Notes: generated from the sequence alone by a model not told the origin. Shown: positions 12,244 through 25,429, numbered from the stretch's first letter. The stretch: DNA of 64,000 nucleotides from Blasia pusilla (GCA_050084515.1 CM114272.1:14694001-14758000); one strand, 5' to 3'. Program-made: numbers and translations.

Positions 12244-13641
12244 CTACTCCTGGTCACAGAGAAATTTCCCTCCGGAATGATGAAAGCAAAGTTCGAGGTG
12301 TATGGTACCCTCTCCTTGATGGTAGGTCTTCAGGGGAATGAGCAGAAAGTCAGCCGCTTGCTTGCTATCCTGATCCATGATGCTCCTAGGGACGCCTTCC
12401 ATCGACAGCCGTTTCTTACCGCTCTTGACCTCTAGTTGGTACGAGTACAGGTCCTCCTGCGTCTGAGTGCCGAACAATGTCACAAATGCAATGTTGCCGA
12501 GAGTGGATTTCTCGTAGTGGAGGAGAAACAGGATGTCCGGCGCTTTCAAGAGGATGTTGACGTCTGAAGGGACCAGAATCACCGTGAACCAGCTATCGTA
12601 CTGAAGCTCCTGGGTGCGCACTCCATGAGTATCTTGGAAGTGGGTGGGGAAGTTCGCGACCACGCTGGAGTAGCCACAGCCTGCGATGGGGCATGTGAAG
12701 GGGGCACATGGGCAGGATAGCTCGTGGCTTTTCTTCATTGTGAAAGAGATCATCCTGGAGCATCCAAGCTCAGCATGCTTGCAGCTCATTTGTAGAGATT
12801 CAATCAACTTCTCTATGGCCAAGCACCGAATCTTTCCGACTGGCTTGGAACATGACGGGCACACCCCGTTCATCTTGCCGCAGCAGTCCGTGCAAGCGAT
12901 GTGCCCATTCGTACACTGCATTTCCGCCATTGCTTTTTTGGTCAACTGTTCTTTTAAATCACTCATACAAATGCATTTCTCGGGCATCCAAATTTCTCTC
13001 TCGCTAGAACCAGAACTGTTCAATAAATTCAGTAGCGATAAACGGTGATCAGGTACCCAGAAAGTTGAGAAGCCAGCAAGGAGGCCTAATTCTCGAATCT
13101 AGTGACAGTCAGTCTGCGACTCTTAAGGCTGAGTATCAAGCGGAAGTGGGGCCTTCTATCCTACATATCTCCACATGACGGAGAACCTCGGCCTTGCCAT
13201 TGTTTCGGGGTTACAGGACGGTTGGAGCAAAAGGACATGTCAGCGTAATGTCAGCCCTAGCCCATACATACACACACCATGAAAACGCACTTCGACCGAG
13301 AGAAAACGAGGAGGTGAGGGCACATGGTGTAGTGAAAGAGAGATGAAGTTGTAATTATCAGTAGAGAGACGAGACGGCTTCCTCACACGAACTAGAAGAA
13401 TTTCACTCGAAAGAAGATAGTTTGTCAGTACCTGAAAAATGGGGGCGCTCAGTGGCTCCATACATATATTGCAATCCAGAATGTCAGGATCAAATGTCGC
13501 TGTGAATTGTCGCTCATGGCCACCGTGGACTCCACTAATCATTGCGACAGGCGAACGCGGTGTTTCCATGTTCTGTTCGAGTCGAATTCTCTTAGACGGC
13601 GGCACAACTGCTGAATACGGTTGCATAGAAAATCTCACCAT
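12244..13641 (-). CDS. SINAT: SINAT/SIAH-type RING E3 ubiquitin ligase
   Basis: This is a seven-in-absentia family E3 ligase, which marks target proteins for degradation. Two exons (13432-13641 and 12244-12915, minus strand) join in frame to give 293 residues, close to the family norm. The intron is GT-AG and splits the RING finger after APIFQ. The RING reads C-x2-C (CNIC), then CTNGH, C-x2-C and CPSC, so all eight ligands are present. A SIAH-type zinc finger follows (CKHAELGCSR ... CPCAPFTCPIAGC ... HFQDTHG), then the C-terminal substrate-binding TRAF-like domain to the stop. The open frame continues upstream of exon 2 into the intron, which would give a wrong, RING-less N-terminus. The start at 13641 is chosen as the first ATG in exon 1; a second in-frame ATG lies five codons later. 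Confidence 0.92.
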
Positions 13642-14252
13642 TCTTTTGGTGCAGATCCCTCAATTGTCTACTCCGTTCTCTATCCCCATTTCTACGTCCT
13701 CTCTCTCTATCTGTGCCTATGTGCACTGAGCTCCAATTACGACACCAAGTTCTCCACAAGTGAAGCCGTCTGTGCAAAACCACGTCTATCCCGTCTTCTC
13801 GTACATCCACAAATTACGGGTCCCTTCTCCCCCCGCTTTCATCCAACCAGTCTCACCGATCGAAGGCATCAAAGTTCGCTCCCGCATCTTAGTGAACTCC
13901 TATCCACGCCCTCATACAGGAAACATCAAGCGACTCACTTCATGATTCCCTCACCACCTCTCCCCTCTTATCGTCCAGTCTCCTGCCTCCCTGGCGTACG
14001 AATTTCGCAAACCCCAACCCCGAAGAATCAAGATCAATTCGCAGCTCCACCCTAATCACCCGCCCGAGCCCAATCACACTTCACCCCGACCACAACTTCC
14101 TCGATGTGGCAGTCCCTCTTTTCGATTTCAATTCCTCTCATCATTCCGTCTCTCTATTTCGCAAATCTCTCTCACTCTCTCGCTCTCGCGCGCAAATCAA
14201 AGTGCCATGTTCCTTTCGGGTCCCCGTGAAATCATTTCGTTCATTCTCTCCA

Positions 14253-14289
<37 letters not shown>

Positions 14290-14750
14290 CTGTGTGTCCG
14301 CCACAATCCGGCAGTTCCTGACCTCGATTTCAACAACCAACTTCTTCTCCTCAATCGAGCGCGCAGCGCAGCGCACAGTCGAATTCGATTCCTGCGTCTC
14401 TGGCAGTCAGAGGAGAATTTGGACGTGCATTCCAGGGAGTGTCTGTTGAGCGGGCGGGGAAACGTCGCGCAACCGGCTCCCGCCGGTGTACCCGCCACTG
14501 ACACGGGTAAGCAAACCGGTCCTGCCTCCCCTCCCCTCCGTCCTCCTCACGTCACGCCGCGCTGTTTCGCCGAGCTTTTAGCGTGGAAGATGCCAATTTT
14601 CGGGGAGGGCTCTATCGGAATAGTAAGCTCTTGCCATGCGTATAGTAATCATAACAATCGCAGGAATAATGTTATTTTCTTTTTTTTTCCCTCGGGTGGT
14701 AATAAAGTCGCACATATTTGCACTATGCGTTTTAAAGGTGCGAATTCATG
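13642..14750. other. SINAT upstream region, pyrimidine-rich on plus strand
   Basis: This is the 5' flank of the SINAT gene, purine-rich in its sense orientation, with a (TC) run at about 14256-14285. GA-rich tracts are common in plant promoters and 5' UTRs. I see no protein gene; the open frames here are low-complexity Ser/Leu. Confidence 0.5.
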
Positions 14751-15179
14751 AATCCAACCCTTCGGATCAATCAAGATCCCGAACCTGAGGTTAAGTCCCG
14801 GCGACCCAGGGTATGGGGAGTTTTTTTACCAAAGGGGGTAAATTTTTGGCAGTAAGTTGAATAGATCGGTAATTAAAAAATTTTAACCGGTTTGAAAAGG
14901 TAATATTTGAAACTCCTGGGAAATTTCTGGAGTTTTTTTAAGTGTTCAGAAATTTTCCGAAATTTTATTATTCTCGGCAGTTCATTTCTGATTACTCGGA
15001 ATATTGTTCAGTTGATATCTGGCACTTGAAAAACTAAACGGAATTTTTTTTTCATGTACTCTTGGACTTAAGCCTCTTTTCATTTCTTCTCCACTTCCGG
15101 AGTCTTGGACCTCAATGTTCATGCAAACATTCACTTCAAAGTTCACACTTTCTTTTAGTGCCCTTTTAGTGCATCATCC

Positions 15180-15237
15180 TTGGCAGGAATTGAACCTGGT
15201 TAGGCCTCCCACCAATTGGGAGCCAAGGATTTTACCC
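15180..15237 (-). pseudogene. tRNA-like sequence with perfect B box
   Basis: On the minus strand a 4-bp stem encloses the B box GGTTCAATTCC, preceded by a 5-bp anticodon-like stem with a 7-base loop. The D arm is incomplete and position 33 is not U, so this is a tRNA relic or a SINE head, not a working gene. Confidence 0.45.
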
Positions 15238-15243
15238 CTCTAT

Positions 15244-15280
15244 AATACATTGAAGCTTTTAGTAAAAGCTTCAATGTATT
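15244..15280. repeat. Perfect 18-bp palindrome with 1-bp spacer
   Basis: Arms 15244-15261 and 15263-15280 are exact reverse complements. The palindrome lies just downstream of the hAT transposase stop and directly after the tRNA-like sequence. Confidence 0.9.
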
Positions 15281-15326
15281 AGAAAAGGGACCCCCTTATC
15301 CCTACCACTAAGCTTTTCCCCCTCTC

Positions 15327-17564
15327 TTACACATCCACAACAACTTCACTTGGGTCTAAGGCATTTAAATTTACGCAAACTTCTGGTGGAATTTCTATCT
15401 CAGGAATATATGTCTCGGGATTGGCATACACATACCTAAAGTGTGCTGAATTCTTCCAAAGAACTACATATTCAACCAACAAACCTTCATAATCATCTAT
15501 TTTCCCCTCCAAGGCAATCCTAAGAACAGCATCCAAATGCTTTATCATTAACCTATTCCTACTTTTAGTCTTGATCACATTCTCGCTTGAGAAAGCTCTC
15601 TCACAAATAGCAGATTAACTAACACTGCTGTACCCTAGCAATATTCGCTAAAATGAGCAAGTTAGAGAACTTACATTGCAAGGACGGGCTCCAACTTACC
15701 ATAGCCCACAAGTCCTTGAAGTTCCGATCTTTCCACTCCGTCGTGGCCATGAGCTTAAATGATTGAAACTCTTGTTTCACAGCTCCTACACTCAGTAAAG
15801 AAGGTTGCAAGTGACCTTTGAAGGGTAAGTCTATCCCAAAATGTGCACAGAGGTCATCCAATTCCTTACAACCCCAATTATTCAATCCCACTTGCCTTGA
15901 AGGCATGTGCAGAGGATTCATTATCCTCATAGCACTAATCAAGTTTTATCCCTAAACCGATCTCGTAAAGCCACACAAAAACTCTCAGAAAAATTCTTCT
16001 GAAACAACAAGGCAGCCTCTAGATCCTTTCCTGTCCGATTCCTCAACATTTCTATGTTGTGGAACTTTCTGCCCCTAATCTCAGATTGTAAACGTTTCAA
16101 GTAACCCCCTGGAGGACCAAAGTTTGGTAGAATGTGATAACCACTTTCTTCAGAGAAAGTGGAGGCATTCAGATCAGGGTTCTCCATTACAAAATTCATT
16201 GTTATGGAAGCTATTTCAGAAGTCACTATACTACCTATGGTACTAACATCTACAAACTTATATTGGAACACCTTACTCAAGTTAGCAAGAAGAAACAAAA
16301 TATCTGCCAAAAAGTACAGCTGATAGATCATCTGAAATGATCTGAGTTTGTTATACAAATTTGCAGCATTACCATCATCTTCCGAGGGCGAGATATCTCT
16401 GAAATATGTAAGGACAGATTCCAATGAGTCACATACAGTAGTAACAGCCTGCCAACGTGACAACCAGCGAATCTTGTGGTACCTCTTCATCACTTTCTGA
16501 GAATCGTTCAACTTCTCTTGCAAAGTTGCAAGACCGCACTTCCTCTTGGATGACCTTCTGAAATATCCAGCTACAGTATTCAAGATAGAATCTACTTCTA
16601 TCGATATTTCCTTACACCCTACACCTTTTGCTGCTGTTAAATCAGCGAGAGTTGTCATGTGCGCCACACAATGCACAAATAACATAAGGGGATTGAACTT
16701 CTATTTCAGCTGAGATGCACCTCCGTTTTGGCTTCCTACCATAGTAGAAGCTCCATCGGATCCAAAGGCCACGAGTTTTGATCCCTCAAGTCCCGAATCC
16801 TTTATCAACTCCAACAAATTGTTAGTGATTGCATTCGAACATTTCTCTGGACATTGTAGCAATCCTATAAAACAACTCTCTACCTACCCCTCATCTAAGT
16901 AAGTTGCAAATACAACAAGGTATCCAGTGACGGATATATCTGTGGACTCGTCAATCATTATCCCAAAGAAAGGAGATTGTTGCACTTTAGAAAGGTTCCT
17001 CCTGAGAAGAACTTGGCTTATATAATAACACATATCAGCACAACTTTTTTCATCTTGGTACAAGTCGCGGGTTATAGGTGCATTCACAGAAATCAATAAC
17101 TTACACAAATTTGAGAACTTTGAAAATAGCAAGGCTTCCTTTGCAACGAAATATGCACATTTGAACAAAGTCAAAAGTGCAATATCACAAGTCCGATTTG
17201 TAGTGGCTATAGCCTTGGCCATGGATCTGTTCCCCACATTTGCAGCCCATGCAAGCTTCATGTGCTCATTAGACTTACCATGATCTGTGAAGGCCGAAAC
17301 CTTACAATTAATGGCAACATCCCTAGCAAAGGAGCTTTTCCCCTTACCTTGTCTACAAACTTTGCAAAAAATCCGACCAGATTCTACATGGAATTCTATC
17401 CAATCAAACAAAATATACCAAACATCCTTCCAAGCCAATATGTTTTTCTCACTCTGACTTGTCTGAGTATTTGATTTGTCCCCTTCTCTCCCATCCGATG
17501 ATCCAGACCTACTATTCTCCTTTGCAAAGTCTTGACTAACTTCCTTGTGTAGCATCTCATTCAT
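15327..17564 (-). pseudogene. hAT-superfamily transposase, decayed
   Basis: This DNA-cutting transposase of the hAT superfamily resembles ZNF862/DUF4371-type proteins. Reading from 17564, it has an N-terminal zinc-finger-like region (FCKVC, then SAFTDHGKSNEH), then the catalytic Asp block FGIMIDESTD, FGSDGAS and FVHCVAH, and at the C-terminus the hAT dimerisation region (ERAFSSENVIKTKSRNR). Breaks are in-frame TAG stops near 16889 and 16705, a one-base frameshift near 15945 and a stop near 15620. The frame is otherwise well kept across about 2.2 kb, so the loss looks recent or relaxed. No introns are needed. Terminal inverted repeats were not found. Confidence 0.85.
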
Positions 17565-20500
17565 TGTTCGCTATCTCTTAGCCATGTAGAGGCTCAGAGA
17601 GTGTAGAACAGAGAGTGTAGAACTATGAGGTAGATACTAAAATATGGTGTAAAGGACCTACTATAAACCTGTCACTTAGTAAGTGCTAAAGAAACAAAGA
17701 AGCTCAAGAAACTGCGGATCAAAAAAGGTCTTAAACCCCAAGACTCGGAAAAAGATACTATGAGCCAATGCAATGTGTTATCAAACACACATGATTCACT
17801 AAGGTCCCTAATCCCGGCTCGGATTCACTGTTTCTAAGGATCCCGAGGTACGGTGCGCGTGTAGGTAGAACGGGTAGTTTGGGTTAATGGCTCTTCAAAC
17901 TGTCGAAAAGTAGCAGAGTGGCCGCTGTTGCCATGAGTTGCGCAACTGCCACTCCTCCTTTGCTTTCTCCCTAAACCCGCTAACAGAGAAATCAGGGTAT
18001 GAAGTCCTATGTAGTTGAAATGAATAGATCCGAAGTACAGGTTTAAGAAGAATGTAACCATGATTAGGAAAAATGCCAGCAATTACCTTGCGTGGATCAC
18101 TCCAACGGATCAGACAATCAAGACTCGTTAAGGAATCCCTGGAATATCGGTACACAGAACGAGAATCACATCCATCCCATTGTCGTCAAATTGAAGACAC
18201 TCCCCCGATGGAGTGACTGACGTCTTCGAATTGGGTCGTTTGAAGGCTGAGAAGACACAGAAGGGAATACCAGAGACGAACTACTTGTAGTGCCAATGCT
18301 ACTTAAGCTGCAGCTGACAGATTACTGAAGGCAGAGCGGACGCACCACGGAGACAAGCTGAGGCTTCAACTGACGTACCTCTCCGAAGATGTGTGTGCTC
18401 CCAAGAAAATACTACACCTTCAAACTTTCCATGCACAAGGAATCGCCATGGACCTGCTGCTGAAGTTTGGCTAAACGCATCTATACTAACCCCGAGCACC
18501 TCCTCCAATCGTCCACACCTCCCAGCGCCTGTACGCTGCTGTCACTAGAATTCTGAGCACTAGAAAGCATTCACGAAGACAAGAATAGCACCCTCCAAAG
18601 TCGGAAATCTGCCTTTCAATCATAAATGCCAAAACCGGAACAGAGTACGTCCGAGAGCTGATCGTTCGATGTTCTGCTCACATCACAGCCGAGAAGCCAT
18701 CGAACGAAGTTGCTCCGAAGAAGAAGCTTGTTTTTCCCCAGTGCTTACGTGCGGTGAGCGTGGATCAAATACGAACACGCAACCTTGGATTCTTCAGTCT
18801 GACACTTTCCCGACTTAGCTATTCCTGCAAAGGACTTACAAAAAGAGGAGAGATGGGGTGAAGACAAGTATCCTAATCATCTAGAGTGCATCAGCAAGCG
18901 CAAGTTCAAGAAGTGTCCTATTATTCATTCCCCTTAGCATCCGTATCTCTGAATTCTGAACACTTCTACATTATCAGCAAGTGCAAGTTCAAGTGTGGTG
19001 TAAGAACGAACTGGATCACCGGCAGCTAATCAGCAAGAGCAAGCAATGGGGAATGTAAGCTTGCTGTCAAGCTTTTTGTGAGCGCGAATGCTGCATTTAA
19101 CAAGATCGCCGGTGCAAGCGTACTGTCAAGTGAATTGGCTCTAGACGTCGACTCTGTTAAGGAGATGTGGCAGCGGAAGCCAATAATCAATTACTGGAGC
19201 ACAGACTAAGGCCCAAACAAACTAAGTCCAGGGGGCAACTTACGGCAATGGCATCGAGTGAATGACAGTCGGAAATTGAATCAAGCTCCAGGGAGCTAGT
19301 CGTTAGCTAGGACTCTTGGTGAATCGTGGCTATTGCTATCTCCACGGCCCTGGGACATCCATTGAACTCTCAGTTCTTGGTTCAGCAAGACCCATCCTTT
19401 GCCCGACACTGTATCCCTGTTCCTCCGTTGTAATTCGTTTCTCTCGAACCCAACCAAAGTCTGCAACTCAAACAAACGCATAGAGCGAGCAACAAGAAGA
19501 AAACGCGAACACACACCTAGCTCGCATCGACGCAAAGCAAAAAAGGAGGGGCTAGCCTTTCTGTCGAACCCAATCAAGTCTACAAACAAAAGCACAGGGC
19601 GAGCAGCAACGAGTTGGCGCGAAGGAACAAACAAGAGAGCGAGGAGTCGAGGTGAGAAATTCGGAAGTAGGGAGGCGTGGAAAGGCCAGCCCCTCCACTC
19701 TACCCCCTCGGAGTCTCGTCCAGACTCCATGCCCGAGTCGCCCGAGTCGTGGCGGCTTGCCCTAAGATGGAGGGGCTTGATCTAATCTAATATTTTCTAG
19801 TTTTCCGGCAGCCGGAAACTAAGGCGGCAGCAAACGGAATGACCGTTTTGGCTGACAATCAGAATCTGAATAAGCTTCCGTTGGAACGGCGTATTTCCGT
19901 CGCCTATTCCCTCGGATTCAGTCGAAAACCGTCCCAAGCCTTTCCGTCCAGCAAGTTTGCGGGATACCTCGAACCCCTGTCAGAATTGCATACGGAAAGC
20001 TCGGCACGGCCCGGAATTCTTTGATTTTTCCCGGCTAGGTCAACACGTAGCCCCGGTTCTGGCCGGTACTGGCCGTTCATTGCCTCAACCTCATGGGACG
20101 GGGACCTAACTAGCACGTGTTGAAATGACCTCCCGTACGCGGCCCTTTCACACGGGTGGAGAGAAAGTAATTATTGAATATGGATAAGTTAGATTAAATT
20201 TAAAAAAATGCTTGTAAATACCATATTAAATTGTGAGAGATCAGTTACATTTTTGTATAATTATTTCCAAAAATTTTAAATACCATTTAAAATTAAGTTT
20301 TAAATGGAGAGTGATTTTACCGGCTAATTTTTTTTGCAAGATGGAAGTGTATTCTCCAATAATATAGACATAAATGACCAAAAGAGTCTTGCAATAACCA
20401 ATTTTTCCTAGGGGATAACATAAGAACTTATTTTACTATCAAACACAAATAAGAAGCTCTTGTATAGTTTTACTTTTCCGACTATTCGTCGGGGCGGGGA

Positions 20501-21702
20501 CGATGGACGTTTATTGCATCCAAAATTCAACAACGTTATGCCCATGGGATCCAACCCTCAAAGCCAGAAAATTTGGTCACCACTTGGATGATAGCGACCA
20601 ATTTTTTGAACGGATAATATAAGAATCCATTCACCATCGGACAATATAGCACAAGTCCTAGTGGAATTTGATTTTAACAACATTATGGTGACAGTGGACT
20701 TTTCCTACGCCCAAAAGTTTCGGGCGTAAAATATTCAGCGACAGCCCTTGGGTCGTGAGGGATTCATGGGATTTCGCTTTTAGCCGATTTATCAACTTAT
20801 TATAAGCCCCACTTTGATTTGGATGAGGTCCATGTCCAACATCTATTCAGAATGCTCTTCTTGCCAATGGAAGTTAATGATTATTTAAAAAATTTAATGG
20901 TTACCCAAAGGATTTTCTACATATTTGGCCTTGTTCCATAAAGAAAATAGTGTACTTCATCATGCCAAGTCCCTAGACCATCATCCTTGTCATGCTACTC
21001 CACTTACGTTACTTTCACTCAAAATCAAACTAGAATTGCCTCTACTACTTCTACTTTATGTTTTTTCTAATGGCCATACTAGTTCAATTTTGGCCACTTA
21101 TACATAAGTTGATGGTTGGGAGAAGGTTGTAGTGATATACGTGAAAGTTTGCCTTATTCAACCGGGTGTAGATTTCTAAATTATGCCCTCATATTTGGTT
21201 CCATATTGTGGCACTACCTCGATCATGGGACATTGCCTTTGAGGTTTCATATGTGGTCATCGTGTTTCTACTCATGTTGATTTGAAGTGGGCTTGGGATG
21301 TGGAAGACGTCAGGAGTGGAAGCTCCATTCATGCAAGTCATGTTTCCGTAGTTGTTAATTTGAGGTGTCCTTGAGATTGGAGGTATTAAGTCCATTTTTA
21401 AGGGTAGAGGCATCTTTTCAACACTCTTTAGTGTTTTTTTATATCGGTGAAGTTAGTTTCTAGTAGGATTCTCCATTTCTTTTTTCCCGAACTCATTGCA
21501 CTCTTCGAATCCTTGAAACTTCCATAAAAATCCAAGAAAAAACTTCACTCTTCTTATCCGAATAGAATTTTGTTTGGTTTGAATGTAGAATTAGAAAATT
21601 GGAATTTTGACTTGCTATATCTGGTTTATTCCACATTCTCCATGTACTTAAATCCTATCTACCACCTATTTACCATAGGCGGCAAGTAGGATTGTAAGTT
21701 TT
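17565..21702. other. Long gene-poor interval
   Basis: No credible protein or RNA gene was recognised in about 4.1 kb. Open frames at 19296-19785 are on both strands of one mixed-composition stretch and show no family motif. The first 2.5 kb is of moderate GC; from 20160 the sequence becomes AT-rich up to the gypsy cluster. Confidence 0.5.
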
Positions 21703-21703
21703 T

Positions 21704-22431
21704 GTGCGCATACACATCGCTACACGACCCACATCGCTGGTCACTTCTACACACCACACATAAACCAAATACACTCACACATATACACCGAGACCCCACA
21801 ACAAAATCAAGAGAAGTAAAAACGGCTCACCCGGCCTAAAACTCCACTCATGAATCTACATTGGCATATCGAACCACACCACCCTGTGCTATGAGGGAAT
21901 GCGGATGCTAGCACCCTAAATTCTATATATCCATACACGCCTATGCAAGAGAGGCGCTCCTAAGGCTCAACATGAGAAAGATGGCTTGGGAAAGCCATCT
22001 TCCTCACTCATATACCCTAGGGAAGAGCCAAAAGGCTCTTCCCCCAAAAATAGCCCTACAAACGGAAACCTGTGTGCACAGGTTACTGGGTGACCATTGA
22101 CTTGGTCAACGGGTCACCTCACGGACTAAAAAAAATAAAGGGAAATTTTCATAAAGGACATTCCCGACATAATAGACTTGTCGCCATCCTCATCCGACAT
22201 CTCGAGACGAAGTTACACTGGAACAACCCGCTGACTCTCTATGTTGTCGACGCGATAGAACTCTACCTACGTTGAAATAAGATGTGACAGCTGTCGTGCG
22301 CATACACATCACTACACAACCCACATCGCTGGTCACATGTACACACCACACAACACCGATCTTCCCCAACATACAGGTAGATCCACACATAAACCAAATA
22401 CACTCACGCATATACACCAAGACCCCACAAC
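21704..22431 (-). repeat. 3' terminal block of element A (B-A-B)
   Basis: In minus orientation the block starts right after a G-rich polypurine tract with TGTGG and ends GCGCACA. Its two ends, 22296-22431 and 21704-21802, are direct repeats of each other (block B; the outer copy lacks about 36 bp). The middle (about 21803-22295, block A) contains short inverted repeats such as AAGAGCC/GGCTCTT and AACCTGTG/CACAGGTT. Confidence 0.75.
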
Positions 22432-22499
22432 CGCCCCCTAGCTAGTACTTGGGTTCCCCTAACTCCAGAAAGCACACACATATGTACCCAACATGATCT

Positions 22500-23780
22500 A
22501 CTATCCTATGCACATCTAGCACCATGAGTGTCGTCATCCCCGCAACACTGCCACACTGTAGCAACCCGCCGTGTTGATCCCTCCTGAGAGATCTAACACT
22601 CTCATACCCTACTCCAAACATAGACACGACTCCATACATGCCTCACGAGCTCGTCTACACTCCATGCATCTCAACGCTCGTCCCCAAAAATAATAACGAA
22701 GCTCCGCACCATGGGAAGAGACACCCATCGTGGCATGTCTCTCCGTGGGACTATCCACTACAAGAATGTCCTTCGCATGTGTGCTCCTCTCCCCGAACCC
22801 TCATGAGCAATGAACACCACCTGTGAATGCTGCCAACATGGTCATTGTATCCTCACGTGGTCGACCACCACTACTCCCTGCAACAACACCGGTAGATGGC
22901 TCATCCGTCCATTACCTGATCGCCACCCTCGCCGATAAGAAAATGTCTCCTCCCAAAAATCCAAAATGAACCCAAGGAGATACAACACTGTACTCCCTAC
23001 CAACACATCATATGACTCTTCTCGTGTTGTAATCGCCTGAGCGTGCACCACCGCATTATCCGACTCATGCTCTGGCTGGAGTCTAACCACCAACTCATGT
23101 CAAATCATGAATTGCGTGGGTGATACGCCCCAAATAGAGGTGTGTATCTGAAAGGGACAACGCTTGATGTAACCTTTCCATAAACCCAACACCAAATACG
23201 TTGCCTTCCCTTACATCAAGGGCTACGCTCCCGAATCAAGTAGGATGCGCTACGGGTGGTACATTATACTTGTGGGACAAACTAAGCGAAACACTCCTAC
23301 TTGGTTTTCCAACAACACCACACTTAGTGTGATCATGGCTCGCTCTATCACTGGCATAGCTGGCATATCTACCAACTTTTCCGCCGCCGCATGCCATGAC
23401 TCAGTGGGAGATGTCCCGAGCACCTGCTCCAAGGGAAAATCCACCACCTCCTCAACTACCTTTGAACGAAAGGCACTCATGCATCTCTCTACGGTCACAC
23501 AACGTGGCGGCCAACCAAAAGACCTCCGTTGGTCCAACTCCCAAAGTTTCCAACTCCATGGTGGTAAACAACGGAGTCTGGCTCACCCTAGTGGCCACCT
23601 CCAACAACGTGGTCACTAATAGCTCCACCCGAGCCGGCATAGGAGTCATCTCTCCAACTCCTCGTGATGTCGACGCACCTATCCCACCTGTGGGTACTAC
23701 CAATCGTAGAGGCACCATCGACGGTGTTTTGTAGTGCCTCCAAAAATATGAATGATTGGGGAACCTGGCCGGCCACCCAT
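22500..23780 (-). pseudogene. Element A protease region with DNMT3 motif I scar
   Basis: The retropepsin motif DSGA is intact at 23226-23237 (minus), within a region that aligns with the protease of elements E and X. Further on, ESYDVLVG and the WEE motif are shared with both. At 22571-22600 the minus strand encodes VLDLSGGINT, aligning with methyltransferase motif I of element X. Sequence then jumps, near 22530-22550, to the last codons and stop of the PHD finger and the tract before the terminal repeat. An internal deletion therefore removed most of the methyltransferase plus RT, RNase H and integrase. Frameshifts are frequent. Confidence 0.7.
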
Positions 23781-23790
23781 CAATCCCCTC

Positions 23791-25422
23791 CTATGGATCA
23801 ATCTCAACCCCACCTCTTGATGGCTCGGTTACTCTCGTAGCACCTCCAGTCACCACCGCAGCAGCCTCAAATTGAGCCACACTACACATAAATCCCATCC
23901 CCGAAAAATCCTCAACAACATCGTGATAAGATGTGGAGGCTAGCACCACACTAGCTACTCTTAGCTTCGAGCCTTCCTGTAGCTGCATCATCGTCATGGC
24001 AGCAATCCTCTGCTCCAACTGATTGATGCGCATAAGGAGCGCTACATTGGGTGCACGTCCTCCATCTCTTGTGACTAGTGATGGCACTCTGCCACCCCCA
24101 GCATCCACCACTCTATCTCCACCAACTCTCTCGCCCCCAAGTCCTCTGCCTACATGTGGACGTACCTCCCAACGAAGACCATAACACCTATCCCTAGTGT
24201 GACCATATCGGTGACAATGATCACACTGCAACTGTGGTGGGGCCATCCTCTGTGGCTCTTGAGCAATTGGAGGCGCCCGTGGCCCTCTCCCATGCATGTT
24301 GTGGGTAGTCCCTCTACTTATGTGACCCACCACACGTCCAACAAGCCACCCTGGTCCCTGTTGGGAAACATATGTCGGTATAGGCCGTTGCCTCATCGAC
24401 TCACAATTCCTGCCTTGCTATGTGGGCCTATTGGCCTACTCCCATGGTGCATGTTGGGGCACCTGTGGGTCTACTTCTACTTGTCGACCTGTCGAATCCC
24501 GAAAAAACCCCGTGTCACAAGCTGCTCCTTACTCATGTTGAGCTCTACCCGATCGGAAAACTCGAAGACTACCTTCAATGTGGGCTTCGCCGTGTGAAGC
24601 AACATCGCATCCCAAACTCTCCTTCGTAGCTCCTCGTCCAGCACCTCGTACCAATACTGTACTAAGTGTGCCTCAGTCACCCCATATGTGGCAACAATCA
24701 ACCATCGTATGCACGTGAAAGCATCCCTCAGTCTCTCACCCGATCTCCGCTGAAAATCTTGTAGACTCTTCAACTTGTTGGTCTGCAGGCCCTTGTAGGT
24801 CCTCTCCAACTATCAGAAGAACTCCATTGTAGGATTGAAACTCGGTGGTCCTCTACCACGAGAGGTCTTTGCCACCTCACCACCTCACCATCCTCTTCAT
24901 CTAGTCCTCGGGCTGATGGTGAAGGTCTCTCCGCTCTCACTATACCATCATACGCCTCACGGCCACTAGTGGGAAAATACCCTGGAGCCCAATACACCCT
25001 CAAGGCATCAATCTATACACAGTATAGAATCAGAACTCCATGTAGTCATCCATCGGCGGACCCTCCAAGTGCTGGAACAACCGCTTCCATGCCATAAAAG
25101 GTTTGAACCGCGTATGGGTCCGTATCTCCAAGAAGTCGCACCACGTGTCAAACTCCTTGATGAACTTATCTAAATCTATGGTCCCTACCGCACCCAAGAA
25201 ACAACGCATGGCCCGATGGCCCATGTCGTCCATCTCTCTCCACATATTACCATCCCCGTCTAAGATCTCATCACCAAATCCCTTGTCAAGTGATGATGAT
25301 CCAACCTTAGATGGGAGTCGAGGTGGTTCCTCACTTGAAACCCCTCCATACCTCACACCACTCTGTGTCACTCCGTTACCGCTACTCGTACTACCCCGTT
25401 CTTCCGAACCCTGGAAGAACAC
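23791..25422 (-). pseudogene. Element A gag
   Basis: Gag builds the virus-like particle. The N-terminal part (25422-25030) has the family block WCDFLEIRTHTRF and HLEGPPMDDYMEF; the middle (24809-24477) is a retrotransposon gag domain (LQDFQRRSGERLRDAF); the C-terminal part (24396-23791) has a zinc knuckle CDHCHRYGHTRDRC (C-x2-C-x4-H-x4-C) that binds RNA. Frameshifts separate the three parts. The same three blocks recur in elements E and X. Confidence 0.85.
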
Positions 25423-25429
25423 CGTGATG

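Larger units (their letters stand above)
14751..15326. other. AT-rich 3' flank of the hAT relic
   Basis: No gene is visible. The stretch probably includes the 3' end of the hAT element, but terminal inverted repeats and an 8-bp target duplication could not be identified. It contains the tRNA-like sequence and the palindrome listed separately. Confidence 0.4.

Noticed and set aside
12916-13023. N-terminal extension upstream of SINAT exon 2
   Set aside because: It is intron sequence; using it would remove the first half of the RING finger, which exon 1 supplies through a clean GT-AG junction.
19296-19785. Overlapping open frames on both strands
   Set aside because: No known motif, no splice pattern and mirror frames on both strands; probably chance.
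22530-22600. CGSVAG in element A read at first as part of the PHD finger
   Set aside because: Alignment with element X shows this stretch follows the methyltransferase motif I; only the last PHD codons survive further left.
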